Assembly: GCF_002797375.1 (NCBI RefSeq)
Contig: NZ_KZ454941.1
Location: 900,788-964,787, forward strand
Direction of reading: 5' to 3'
Length of the DNA: 64,000 bases
DNA from: Bacillus sp. FJAT-42315
Lineage (GTDB): Bacteria > Bacillota > Bacilli > Bacillales > Domibacillaceae
The notes beneath the pieces are model-generated. The model did no database searches. It was given only the letters and a program-made list of their open reading frames with translations, and was not told where the DNA came from. Positions 50,681 to 58,580 of the stretch are shown piece after piece. Each line of letters starts with the position of its first letter. Position 1 is the stretch's first letter. Position numbers and translations under genes: made by a program.

Positions 50681-50979
50681 TAAGTAGGAACTTTACATAT
50701 TTTTCATCATAGAGTATGATAAGCGTGGAAATGAATTTTTATCATATTAATTTTGAGAGGTGAACTTTGTGAGTGCCGTAGAATCTAACTAGGATAAAAC
50801 TGAATGAAATAAACGTGATAAAAAAGGGATTTGATACCCTTCGTTTTGTCATGGGTTTATTTCAGTACCTATGAAGATACCTACTGTACTTTACAAAGTG
50901 TGTAATGATGGGAGAGAAAGGCGATAAAAAATGATCGTTTCTTTCGTGATTCTCTTTTTACACAAGCCTTGTATAGATA
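50681..50979 (+). other. Gene-free region with a 7-codon mini-ORF and hairpin
   Basis: A strong ribosome site GAGAGGTG precedes GTG at 50769, but the frame closes after seven codons (MSAVESN, stop at 50790-50792). About 30 nt later a weak hairpin (AAGGG 50824-50828 with CCCTT 50837-50841) is followed by a T-rich stretch. This may be a leader or the stump of a lost gene. Nothing else convincing is seen up to the terminator at 50980. Confidence 0.3.
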
Positions 50980-51008
50980 AAGTCGTGGGATCGCCCCACG
51001 GCTTTTTT
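50980..51008 (+). terminator. Orphan terminator
   Basis: AAGTCGTGGG (50980-50989) pairs with CCCACGGCTT (50995-51004), followed by TTTTTT, yet no gene lies within 290 bp upstream on this strand. Confidence 0.75.
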
Positions 51009-51045
51009 GTCGTTTGAATAACGGAATAAATGGTGGAATGGAAGT

Positions 51046-51188
51046 CGGCTCCACTTTTAAAATTGGCTAGTTCCAGGCGCCATCGGCTCGAGGTCATAAG
51101 CCCATCCGTCCAAAAGGTTAAAGAACAACCTTTCAGCCGGTTGTTCTTATGCTTGTCGCCGATAGACGGGAGCCTTCCACTTTTAAAG
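51046..51188. repeat. Structured imperfect-palindromic element (Bacillus dispersed-repeat type)
   Basis: About 140 bp with nested complementary arms: ATCGGC (51082) with GCCGAT (51158), CATAAG (51095) with CTTATG (51146), and GAACAACC (51123) with GGTTGTTC (51139). The ends carry a direct near-repeat, GGCTCCACTTTTAAAA (51047) and GCCTTCCACTTTTAAAG (about 51172). It contains the TTCCAGGCGCCA-GGCTCGAG type words common in dispersed Bacillus repeats and lies just before the MutS2-like gene. Confidence 0.65.
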
Positions 51189-51237
51189 TCTTAGGTATCT
51201 TCTTGCCCATGGATTAACCAGCGTGAGGAGAATAGAT

Positions 51238-53136
51238 ATGAATACAATGACATTTGAGAAATTGCAATATAATGAATTGAAGGAAACGGTGAAGTCTTAT
51301 TGTGTGAGTGGATTAGGGAAGAAGCTGCTTGATCAGCTACAGCCAAGTGCCAATCAGAAAGTGGTGCACAATCGACTCACTGAAACGACAGAAGCACGGA
51401 GAATCATTGATGCAGAGAGTCATGTGCCATTTGTCGGTGTGTCGAACGTCGAACATCTTATTGGAAAGCTTGAAAAAGGAATCATTTTGGAACCGACGGA
51501 GCTAGTTCACCTCGCTGATTTTTTAAGAGGCTGTCGAAAATTGAAGCAGTTTATGCTAGCGAAAGAATTTTTTGCGCCGATGTTAAGTTCGTATGCTCAT
51601 TCGATGTCTGAATTCCTTCACATTGAGGAAGAGATTCAATTTGCGATTAAAGGAAGCCGAGTTGATTCAGCCGCAAGCAAAGAATTACGTAGAATTCGCA
51701 AGCAGATAGAATCTACTGAAGGAAAAATTAAAGAGCGATTGAATAAATTTCTAAATAGCTCAGGCAACCAAAAATATATTCAAGAATTTTTTATTAGCGA
51801 AAAAGATGGGCGGTATACGATTCCGATTAAATCTTCGTTTAAAAATCAAGTGGCTGGCACGGTTGTTGAACTGTCTGCAAAAGGGACGACTGCTTTTATC
51901 GAGCCAAGTACCGTGACGAAATTAACGGCCGAGCTAGCGACGTTGAAAGCAGAAGAAGCAGTGGAGGAATATCAAATTTTAGCGACGCTATCGGGGATGC
52001 TTCTAGAGCAAATAAGCAAGATCAACATCAATATCGAGTTGATTAGTCAATATGATTTAGTGTTTGCGAAAGCGAAGTTTAGCCAGCAAACGAATGGGAT
52101 CGAGCCGAAAGTGAACAGTCATGGATATACGAAGCTCATCAATGGCAAACACCCGCTCTTGCAAGGGGAGGTTGTGCCGCTTAATGTGGAAATCGGCAGC
52201 GAGTATCGCAGTTTAATTATTACAGGGCCTAACGCCGGCGGCAAAACGATTGTGTTGAAAACGATCGGGCTATTGACGCTCGCTGTAATGTCGGGCTTTC
52301 ATATTGCCGCCGATCCAGAGACAGAAGTGTCTATTTTTGAGAAGGTGTTCGTCGATATTGGCGATAATCAAAGTATCGAAAATGCACTAAGTACGTTTTC
52401 TTCGCATATGAAAAATATGTCCGATATTATGGGAGCGGCGAACCATCATACGTTGTTGCTCTTTGATGAGATCGGCAGTGGAACGGAGCCGAATGAAGGA
52501 GCGGCACTGGCGATTGCGATTTTAGATGAGTTTTATCATAAAGGCTGTATCACGGTGGCAACGACTCACTACGGTGAGATTAAGCGATTTTCCGAGAGGC
52601 ATAGCGACTTTATGAATGCGGCGATGCAATTTGATAGTGAGACGTTAGAGCCTAAATATCGGCTAATCATTGGTGCGGCAGGAGAAAGCAATGCCTTATG
52701 GATTTCGAAAAAAATGAAGCTGCCGGACAATGTATTAGAGCGGGCTAAAAACTATATCGACAATAAGGAGTATCGTTTCGATCGGGTACACGAAAGTAAA
52801 ATTAAAAAGCCGCCAATTACTTCGACGAAAATAGCAGAAACGTATGAGTATGTTAAAGGTGATAAAGTCATGCTACTAGACTATGACGATGTGGCGATTG
52901 TTTATAAAGAGAAAGATTCTTTCTACAATCTCACCGTACTTTATCAACAAGAGCTGATCGAAGTGAATGTAAAGCGAGTGAAGCTAGAATTAAAGGCGAG
53001 CGACCTTTATCCAGAAGGATACGATTTGGATACGTTATTTATCGCTTACAAAGATCGTAAGCTTCAGCACGACATCGAGCGCGGATCAAAAAAGGCATTA
53101 AGGAAGATTCAAAAAGATATAAGAAATAGAAATTAA
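51238..53136 (+). CDS. MutS2-like ATPase lacking the Smr nuclease domain
   Basis: 632 aa from ATG at 51238 (GGAG 7 nt upstream). N-terminal MutS core/clamp helices like MutS2 (TFEKLQYNELKETVKSYC, KELRRIRKQIESTEGKIKERL), then the MutS ATPase: Walker A TGPNAGGKT, ALSTFSSHM and Walker B LLLFDEIGSGTEPNEG, and TTHYGEIK. Canonical MutS2 is about 785 aa with a C-terminal Smr endonuclease; here only a KOW-like segment and a basic tail follow and no DLHG motif is present. It may act in recombination suppression or ribosome rescue without the nuclease. Probably a paralogue of a full MutS2 elsewhere. Confidence 0.88.
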   Translation: MNTMTFEKLQYNELKETVKSYCVSGLGKKLLDQLQPSANQKVVHNRLTETTEARRIIDAESHVPFVGVSNVEHLIGKLEKGIILEPTELVHLADFLRGCRKLKQFMLAKEFFAPMLSSYAHSMSEFLHIEEEIQFAIKGSRVDSAASKELRRIRKQIESTEGKIKERLNKFLNSSGNQKYIQEFFISEKDGRYTIPIKSSFKNQVAGTVVELSAKGTTAFIEPSTVTKLTAELATLKAEEAVEEYQILATLSGMLLEQISKININIELISQYDLVFAKAKFSQQTNGIEPKVNSHGYTKLINGKHPLLQGEVVPLNVEIGSEYRSLIITGPNAGGKTIVLKTIGLLTLAVMSGFHIAADPETEVSIFEKVFVDIGDNQSIENALSTFSSHMKNMSDIMGAANHHTLLLFDEIGSGTEPNEGAALAIAILDEFYHKGCITVATTHYGEIKRFSERHSDFMNAAMQFDSETLEPKYRLIIGAAGESNALWISKKMKLPDNVLERAKNYIDNKEYRFDRVHESKIKKPPITSTKIAETYEYVKGDKVMLLDYDDVAIVYKEKDSFYNLTVLYQQELIEVNVKRVKLELKASDLYPEGYDLDTLFIAYKDRKLQHDIERGSKKALRKIQKDIRNRN

Positions 53137-53144
53137 TGAAGAGG

Positions 53145-53179
53145 ACGGTGTAGTCAGGATATGGCTGCACCGTTTTATT
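53145..53179 (+). terminator. Terminator after the MutS2-like gene
   Basis: ACGGTG pairs with CACCGT, with AG/CT inside, followed by TTTATTTT. Confidence 0.7.
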
Positions 53180-53194
53180 TTACCAAAATTTTGA

Positions 53195-53244
53195 TTGACA
53201 TCATCTGAAAAATAGAATAAATTAATACATGAACATATGATCAT
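53195..53244 (+). promoter_or_regulatory. czcO-czcD promoter with CzrA-like operator
   Basis: TTGACA (53195-53200) and TAAATT (53218-53223), spacer 17 nt. Immediately downstream, ATGAACATATGATCAT (53229-53244) is an inverted repeat with 14 of 16 symmetric bases, of the ATATGAACA type bound by ArsR/SmtB-family zinc repressors such as CzrA. It would block the start when metal is low. Confidence 0.65.
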
Positions 53245-53267
53245 ATATATAAAAGGGAGGGATGAGT

Positions 53268-54326
53268 ATGAAATATGAGGTTGTGATTATCGGCGGTGGG
53301 CAAGCTGGACTTGCGATGGGATATTATTTAAAGAAAAGGAATACATCATTTATGATTCTCGATCAGGCACAAGAAACAGGAGCGTCTTGGAAAGAGCGAT
53401 ACGATTCACTAACTTTATTTACGCCGCGCGCCTACAGTTCTTTGCCGGGTTTGAAGTTACAAGGGGATCAGGAAGGGTATCCAACAAAGGATGAAATAGC
53501 CGAGTATTTATCATCTTATGCAAAGACATTTTCTCTCCCTATCTGTCATCACACAATGGTGCAAAAGTTAGTTCAAGTGAAAGAGGGCTTTCAAATCATA
53601 ACGAATCAAGGGGACTTCTTTACACAAAAAGTTGTTGTTGCGATCGGACCGTTTCAAAAGCCTTTCATTCCAGCGTTTTCAACCTCGCTTTCTGACGATG
53701 TGTTGCAACTGCACTCTTCTCAATATAAAAATACGGCGCAGTTAAAAAAGGGTTCTGTTTTAGTCGTAGGTGGAGGGAATTCAGGTGCACAAATTGCGGT
53801 CGAGCTCGCTAAGGAAAGGAAAGTGTATTTCTCGGTAAGTCATCAACTGAAGTTTCTTCCGTTACAAATTTTCCGCAGAAGCCTTTTTCGCTGGCTAGAT
53901 GTATTTGGGGTTTATCGCGCGCCTGTTCATTCAAAAATGGGGCATTTTATAAAGAAACAACCAGAACCGATTATGGGATTGGAGTTGAAAAGATTATTGA
54001 AACAAGAGAAGATGATATTGAAGCCAAGAACGACAGCTGTCCAACAAAATCAGTTTATGTTTGCTGATGGAAGCGAAGTGAAGGTGGAAAATGTGATTTG
54101 GTCGACTGGATTTCGCTCGGATTATCAGTGGATTGACATTATGGGAGTTTTAGATGCAAATGGAACACCGCTTCATGAAAGAGGCGTTACAGCGATTGAC
54201 GGATTATATTTTCTCGGATTGCCTTGGCAATTCAGTCGCGGCTCAGCCTTACTTCAAGGCGTAGGAGCCGATGCACAGTACATAGATCAACATATAATAA
54301 GAGAAGAATTATCAAGGGGGAAGTAA
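53268..54326 (+). CDS. czcO: CzcO-like flavin monooxygenase family NAD(P)-binding protein
   Basis: 352 aa from ATG at 53268 (GGGAGG 7 nt upstream; ATG at 53262 is too close). FAD Rossmann motif IIGGGQAGLAMGYYL at the N-terminus and a second NADP motif VVGGGNSGAQIAVEL near residue 167, as in flavin-containing monooxygenases. In B. subtilis CzcO (TrkA) is co-transcribed with the cation exporter CzcD and supports its activity. Here it comes first in the pair. The stop is followed at once by czcD. Confidence 0.83.
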   Translation: MKYEVVIIGGGQAGLAMGYYLKKRNTSFMILDQAQETGASWKERYDSLTLFTPRAYSSLPGLKLQGDQEGYPTKDEIAEYLSSYAKTFSLPICHHTMVQKLVQVKEGFQIITNQGDFFTQKVVVAIGPFQKPFIPAFSTSLSDDVLQLHSSQYKNTAQLKKGSVLVVGGGNSGAQIAVELAKERKVYFSVSHQLKFLPLQIFRRSLFRWLDVFGVYRAPVHSKMGHFIKKQPEPIMGLELKRLLKQEKMILKPRTTAVQQNQFMFADGSEVKVENVIWSTGFRSDYQWIDIMGVLDANGTPLHERGVTAIDGLYFLGLPWQFSRGSALLQGVGADAQYIDQHIIREELSRGK

Positions 54327-54327
54327 A

Positions 54328-55272
54328 ATGGGACACCATCACCACCATCATCACGGGCATGACCATCATGGGCATCATCACCATCATCATTTTGAAGAAA
54401 CGCGGGAAGGGAATAAAAAGGGCCTCATCATCGCTTTATTGATTACAGCAGGAATTATGCTGTTAGAGTTTTTCGGAGGGTTATTCACGAATAGTTTAGC
54501 GCTCCTATCAGATAGCGGTCATATGTTAAGCGATGCAAGCTCATTATTTTTAAGTTTAGTGGCGATATCGTTTGCGGCACGACCTGCTTCACCAACGAAA
54601 ACGTATGGATTTTATCGTTTTGAAATTTTAGCGGCTTTATTAAATGGTGTGACGTTATTTGTGATTGCCGGATTTATCGTTGTCGAAGCTTATGATCGGT
54701 TTTTAGAGCCGCCAACTGTGGCGAGCGGAACGATGATGCTGATCGCATCCGTTGGTTTATTGGCGAACTTACTTAGTGCTTGGTCGCTGATGAGCAAGGG
54801 AGACGTGAAAAATAACGTTAATTTACGAAGTGCCTATTTACACGTGTTAGGAGATGCACTTGGGTCTGTCGGTGCGTTAGTGGCTGGTTTGTTAATGTTG
54901 CTATTCGATTGGTACATTGCTGATCCGATCATTTCCGTTTTGGTTGCTCTTCTTATTTTAAAAAGTGCTTGGGGCGTTATTAAGCATTCTGTTCATATTT
55001 TAATGGAAGGCACACCGATCACAGTTGACCAAGCAGCAGTGAAAAAGGAATTAGAAGCGATCGCTGGTGTCGTTGATGTTCACGATCTACACATTTGGAC
55101 GATCACTTCCGGTTTAGATACGTTAACTTGCCACATTTTAATTGAAGACAACGCAGACAGCCAAGCCGTTTTACAGCAAGCAATTAATAAAATTCAAGAC
55201 AAATTCAAGATCGAACATACAACGATTCAAATTGAAACATCTCAAATTGAGCATGGAGAGATGAAAGTATAA
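54328..55272 (+). CDS. czcD: Cation diffusion facilitator, zinc/cobalt exporter CzcD
   Basis: 314 aa. A histidine-rich N-terminus (20 of the first 22 residues are His, Gly or Asp apart from Met) binds metal. Six membrane helices follow, with the CDF ligand pairs in SDSGHMLSDASS (helix 2) and HVLGDALGS (helix 5), then a cytosolic metal-sensing domain (VVDVHDLHIWTITSG). Exports Zn, Co and perhaps Cd or Cu against H+/K+. Coupled to czcO by 1 nt spacing, with GGGGGAAG as ribosome site inside the end of czcO. Confidence 0.92.
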   Translation: MGHHHHHHHGHDHHGHHHHHHFEETREGNKKGLIIALLITAGIMLLEFFGGLFTNSLALLSDSGHMLSDASSLFLSLVAISFAARPASPTKTYGFYRFEILAALLNGVTLFVIAGFIVVEAYDRFLEPPTVASGTMMLIASVGLLANLLSAWSLMSKGDVKNNVNLRSAYLHVLGDALGSVGALVAGLLMLLFDWYIADPIISVLVALLILKSAWGVIKHSVHILMEGTPITVDQAAVKKELEAIAGVVDVHDLHIWTITSGLDTLTCHILIEDNADSQAVLQQAINKIQDKFKIEHTTIQIETSQIEHGEMKV

Positions 55273-55277
55273 CGAGT

Positions 55278-55315
55278 AACAGCCGCTTTTCCAATTAGGG
55301 AAGGCGGCTGTTTGC
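55278..55315 (+). terminator. Terminator after czcD
   Basis: AACAGCCGC (55278) pairs with GCGGCTGTT (55304-55312); inner stem TTTTCC-AATTA-GGGAA. The loop region is nearly identical to that of the terminator at 56713. Confidence 0.82.
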
Positions 55316-55324
55316 TCTTAGTAA

Positions 55325-55384
55325 TTGACAGAATTTTAAATACATGATAAATTAACACCGTTAAGTTAACGCTGTTAATTTATC
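55325..55384 (+). promoter_or_regulatory. Promoter and 39-bp palindromic operator of the TetR gene
   Basis: TTGACA (55325-55330), 17-nt spacer, TAAATT (55348-55353). Positions 55346-55384 form an inverted repeat of two 19-bp arms around one central G, starting GATAAATTAACA, with a single mismatch. It covers the -10 and the start site, a textbook autorepressor arrangement. Confidence 0.82.
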
Positions 55385-55401
55385 TTTGAGGAGGGATATG
55401 A

Positions 55402-56013
55402 GTGAAACGTAAGAGAGAATCCTCGGAAATAAAAAAGGAAATAATAGATGCCGCACGACAGTTATTTTTAGAAGAAGGATATCAGCATGTATCCATGAGA
55501 AAAATAGCGAGTAAGATTGGGTACACGCCCACCACCATTTATATTTACTTTAAAAATAAAGAAGAAATCTTGCTTCATTTGTTAGAAGAAGGATACAGTC
55601 TCTTTTATCATGAGTTAAAAATCGCGTATGATCATTCTTTTGATCAATCACATGAAATAAAGCTATTTAACATGTGTGAAGCCTATATATACTTCGGTTT
55701 GAAACAACCAGACTACTATAACATCATTTTTACGAAGAACTTGGAGACAAACACAAGTAGGATAGAAAATAGTAATAGATTTAACGGATTTCTATTGTTG
55801 AATACGGTTGTGAAAGGTTTTATTCAGGAAAATACTTTTATCGAAAACAGTCAGGAATTGGTACCATCCGATATGAATGTGAGTCATACAATTTGGGCGA
55901 GTTTACATGGTTTGACCTCGCTTTTAATCACATTTCCACAGTTTGATTGGGGAGAACAAAATCGGTTAATTCAATTTCATATTCGTACAATCATTCAGGG
56001 AATTAAAAACTAA
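55402..56013 (+). CDS. TetR/AcrR-family repressor
   Basis: 203 aa, GTG start with GAGGAGGG 6 nt upstream. N-terminal HTH IIDAARQLFLEEGYQHVSMR, then KIASKIGYTPTTIYIYFKNK (residues 14-54), and a C-terminal TetR ligand domain of the WHG type (SHTIWASLHGLTSLLITFP). Controls itself through the 39-bp palindrome and very likely the DUF2306 gene 40 nt downstream. Confidence 0.92.
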   Translation: MKRKRESSEIKKEIIDAARQLFLEEGYQHVSMRKIASKIGYTPTTIYIYFKNKEEILLHLLEEGYSLFYHELKIAYDHSFDQSHEIKLFNMCEAYIYFGLKQPDYYNIIFTKNLETNTSRIENSNRFNGFLLLNTVVKGFIQENTFIENSQELVPSDMNVSHTIWASLHGLTSLLITFPQFDWGEQNRLIQFHIRTIIQGIKN

Positions 56014-56053
56014 AGGTGATTAGCAGGTTAAACATAGACGAGGGGAAATGATG

Positions 56054-56674
56054 ATGAAGAAAACGGGGGTTATCCTCACTTTTTTAGCGATAGCAGTAGC
56101 TGGTTATTCGATTGTCCAATATTTTATTCTTGGTGTAGACCAAGCAGGATTAGTTCAAGTGAAGCTTATGTCTCTCTCTAAATTGAGTTCATTTTGGTAC
56201 ACTATGCTATCCGTACATGTGGCAACTAGTGCAGTAGCATTAGTCATTGGTCCTTTTACATTGTCCACAAAGTTTAGAGAGAAAAATATCAACCGCCATC
56301 GATGGCTAGGAAAAGTCTATATGCTCGGTATTTTATTGGGCGGTCTTTCAGGTCTTTATCTAGCATCTTATGCGACAGGAGGCTTAGTTGGGAAACTTGG
56401 TTTTGGTTTCTTATCAATATGTTGGTTGGTAACTGCTTATCAAGCACTTGTCAAAATTAAGGATAAGCACATTCTTGACCATCAAAAGTGGATGATCAGG
56501 AACTACTCTTTAACTTTTGCAGCGGTCACGTTGAGAATATGGCTGCCATTGTTTATGTTTCTATTTGGATTAGAGCGTTTCGAATTTAGTTATTCGATTA
56601 TTGCTTGGTTAGCGTGGGTACCAAATTTAATCATTGCAGAATTATACATACAACGAAAGGTTAATGAAATCTAA
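56054..56674 (+). CDS. DUF2306 membrane protein
   Basis: 206 aa from the third of three consecutive ATGs (AGGGG 8 nt upstream; 56048 and 56051 are alternatives). Seven or so hydrophobic helices, with HVATSAVALVIGPFTLS, RHRWLGKVYM and HQKWMIRNYSLTFAAVTLR, the conserved His/Trp positions of DUF2306. These resemble haem- or quinone-linked membrane proteins but the function is unknown. Regulated with the TetR gene; closed by the terminator at 56713. Confidence 0.85.
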   Translation: MKKTGVILTFLAIAVAGYSIVQYFILGVDQAGLVQVKLMSLSKLSSFWYTMLSVHVATSAVALVIGPFTLSTKFREKNINRHRWLGKVYMLGILLGGLSGLYLASYATGGLVGKLGFGFLSICWLVTAYQALVKIKDKHILDHQKWMIRNYSLTFAAVTLRIWLPLFMFLFGLERFEFSYSIIAWLAWVPNLIIAELYIQRKVNEI

Positions 56675-56712
56675 GATTGAGCATAAGAAAATAAAGGTGT
56701 AACGAATGCGAG

Positions 56713-56752
56713 ATTACCGTTTTTCCAATTAGGGAAAGTGGTAATTTTTTAC
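56713..56752 (+). terminator. Terminator after the DUF2306 gene
   Basis: ATTACC (56713) with GGTAAT (56740-56745), inner TTTTCC-AATTA-GGGAAA, followed by TTTTT. Shares its centre with the terminator at 55278. Confidence 0.82.
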
Positions 56753-56768
56753 TTTTAAGATAAAGTGG

Positions 56769-56830
56769 TTGCATTTCAACATACGTTCTAGTATATTAAT
56801 TGATGTATCAACTATTGATGTATCAATTAA
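56769..56830 (+). promoter_or_regulatory. MarR promoter with tandem palindromic operators
   Basis: TTGCAT (56769-56774) and TATATT (56792-56797), spacer 17. Two copies of TTGATGTATCAA follow at 56800-56811 and 56815-56826, inside a larger dyad starting TTAATTGATG at 56796. These fit two MarR dimers covering the start site. Confidence 0.75.
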
Positions 56831-56859
56831 TTTTTTCTAACTGGAAAGGACGGGATCAG

Positions 56860-57288
56860 TTGACGAATTTATGCATGAAGGAGTCGATGATTGTCTATAA
56901 ATTGCATTTCCTCAATAATGAAATGAGCTCGAAATTTGAAGGGTGTACAGGGCTTAGTCAGTCAAAGCTTGAACTGTTGTACCAGCTATATCAAGTCGAG
57001 GAAATGAGTCAAAAAGAGCTTCAGCAACAAATCAATATTGACAATGCCGCTATTACAAGACATTTAAAGCAGCTAGAAGCGAACAACATGATTGCCAGGC
57101 GTAAAAATCCTACGGACCACCGGATCACGCTTGTTCATTTAACCGATCATGGTCGCGATGAAATCAGTACTTTTTTAAAGGAAAAAGAAAGATTTGTCTC
57201 TTTAGTGCTGAAAGATTTTACGGAAGAAGAAATTGATCAATTGTTTGCGATGTTGAATCGCATTGAAACAAATATTAACGACATTTAA
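56860..57288 (+). CDS. MarR-family transcriptional regulator
   Basis: 142 aa from TTG at 56860 (AAAGGA 9 nt upstream). The longer frame from 56800 would start inside the operator, so it is rejected. Winged HTH with EMSQKELQQQINIDNAAITRHL and the wing NPTDHRITLVHLTDHG; helical dimerisation ends. The gene is 20 nt upstream of a nitroreductase, a pairing seen with redox-, quinone- or hypochlorite-sensing MarR/DUF24 regulators. One Cys in the N-terminal helix (LCMKE) and one in FEGCTG could be sensors. Confidence 0.9.
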   Translation: MTNLCMKESMIVYKLHFLNNEMSSKFEGCTGLSQSKLELLYQLYQVEEMSQKELQQQINIDNAAITRHLKQLEANNMIARRKNPTDHRITLVHLTDHGRDEISTFLKEKERFVSLVLKDFTEEEIDQLFAMLNRIETNINDI

Positions 57289-57308
57289 TAAAAAGGGAGT
57301 GCTCATCA

Positions 57309-57947
57309 ATGATCACAACACAAAAAACAAATGACTTTACAGAAATTATGACAGGACGCCGTTCCATTCGTTACTACGATCCGTCCGTGAAAATTAGCAA
57401 AGAAGAAATGACGGAAATCTTAACAGAAGCGACGTTAGCACCATCTTCATTCAACATGCAACCATGGCGTTTCCTTGTCATTGAGAGCGAGGAAGGAAAA
57501 GCAAAAATGGCACCGCTTGCGATGTTCAATCAATCACAAGTAGAAACATCTTCAGCAGTAATTGCCTTATTCGGTGACTTAAACAACTTCGAAAATGCCG
57601 AAGAGATTTATGGAAAAACAGTGGAGCTTGGCTATATGCCGCAAGAAGTGAAGGACAGCCAAATGCCACAAATGACTGCTTACTACAATTCAGTGTCAAA
57701 AGAAGTCATGAAAGATGTCGTGTTAACAGACGGGGGACTAGTTGCAATGCAGTTAATGCTTGCTGCTCGTGCTCACGGATACGACACATGCCCAATCGGT
57801 GGCTTTGATAAAGCGAACATCGCTGAAGCATTTGGATTAGATAAAGACCGTTACGTTCCAGTAATGTTAATTTCAATTGGAAAAGCAGCAAATAGTGGTT
57901 ACCCTTCTGTTCGCCTGCCAATCGAAAAAGTTGCACAGTGGAAATAA
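57309..57947 (+). CDS. Nitroreductase-family FMN oxidoreductase
   Basis: 212 aa. FMN/NAD(P)H nitroreductase with the N-terminal RRSIRYYDP, FMN contact LAPSSFNMQPWRFLV and C-terminal ARAHGYDTCPIGGFD and VMLISIGKA. Similar to YodC/YdgI-type enzymes that reduce quinones or nitro compounds in the electrophile-stress response. Co-transcribed with the marR gene and probably derepressed when that repressor is oxidised. Terminator at 57958. Confidence 0.92.
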   Translation: MITTQKTNDFTEIMTGRRSIRYYDPSVKISKEEMTEILTEATLAPSSFNMQPWRFLVIESEEGKAKMAPLAMFNQSQVETSSAVIALFGDLNNFENAEEIYGKTVELGYMPQEVKDSQMPQMTAYYNSVSKEVMKDVVLTDGGLVAMQLMLAARAHGYDTCPIGGFDKANIAEAFGLDKDRYVPVMLISIGKAANSGYPSVRLPIEKVAQWK

Positions 57948-57957
57948 GAAAATAGAG

Positions 57958-57992
57958 AGCACCAGTCACATTTTGTGGCTGGTGTTTTGTTT
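57958..57992 (+). terminator. Terminator after the nitroreductase
   Basis: AGCACCAGTCAC (57958-57969) pairs with GTGGCTGGTGTT, one wobble, followed by TTGTTTTT. Confidence 0.85.
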
Positions 57993-58099
57993 TTGTACAC
58001 ATGGTAATTAAATAACTTTTATGGTATATTTACCAAAAAGAGGGGTTGTCTAAAAGATACATAATGAAAGATTATTATAGTCATAGAGGGTGAAGGTAT

Positions 58100-58447
58100 T
58101 TGAATATAGATACGGATGCATTAATAATGTTTTTAATAATGTGGGGAATACCAACTTTCATGGTTGCTCGAGGGTATTTGAAAATGAGTGAGGAGGAACA
58201 GAAGGAGGCGATGACGGATGTGAAATCGCCACGCTTTATTTCTACCGTCGGCTTTAGTATTATCGGCGTTTTTTTGGCTACATTAGGAGGTTTGTTAAAG
58301 GTAGACGTTATGAAAATGAGCGGGCACATTTTCATAACGATTGGGATCATAGTGTCAATTGTTACAATGTGGAAAACTAGCAAATTACGAAGTATACTCC
58401 TCCTTCTTTTGCTTTTGGTGCTTTTTTTCATAACCTACTATCTATGA
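58100..58447 (+). CDS. Small membrane protein, function unknown
   Basis: 115 aa, TTG start with GAAGG a few nt upstream. Three to four hydrophobic segments (about 8-24, 48-66, 74-90 and 95-114), with a short charged loop KMSEEEQKEAMTDVKSPRF between the first two. No family recognised; similar four-helix small proteins are frequent in Bacillus. Monocistronic, followed by the hairpin at 58461. Confidence 0.65.
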   Translation: MNIDTDALIMFLIMWGIPTFMVARGYLKMSEEEQKEAMTDVKSPRFISTVGFSIIGVFLATLGGLLKVDVMKMSGHIFITIGIIVSIVTMWKTSKLRSILLLLLLLVLFFITYYL

Positions 58448-58460
58448 TCGGTTACTCGTA

Positions 58461-58497
58461 AAGGGCTGTTCTTCTATGTATGAAGAATAGCCCTTGT
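58461..58497 (+). terminator. Terminator after the small membrane protein gene
   Basis: AAGGGCTGTTCTTC (58461-58474) pairs with GAAGAATAGCCCTT (58482-58495), one mismatch. Confidence 0.8.
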
Positions 58498-58580
58498 TTG
58501 TCATCAGTTACAATGAAAGTAAGTATGAAAAATACCAATGAGAAAAAGTACACTTTTCTGATATTCAAAGTGAGCCTCGA

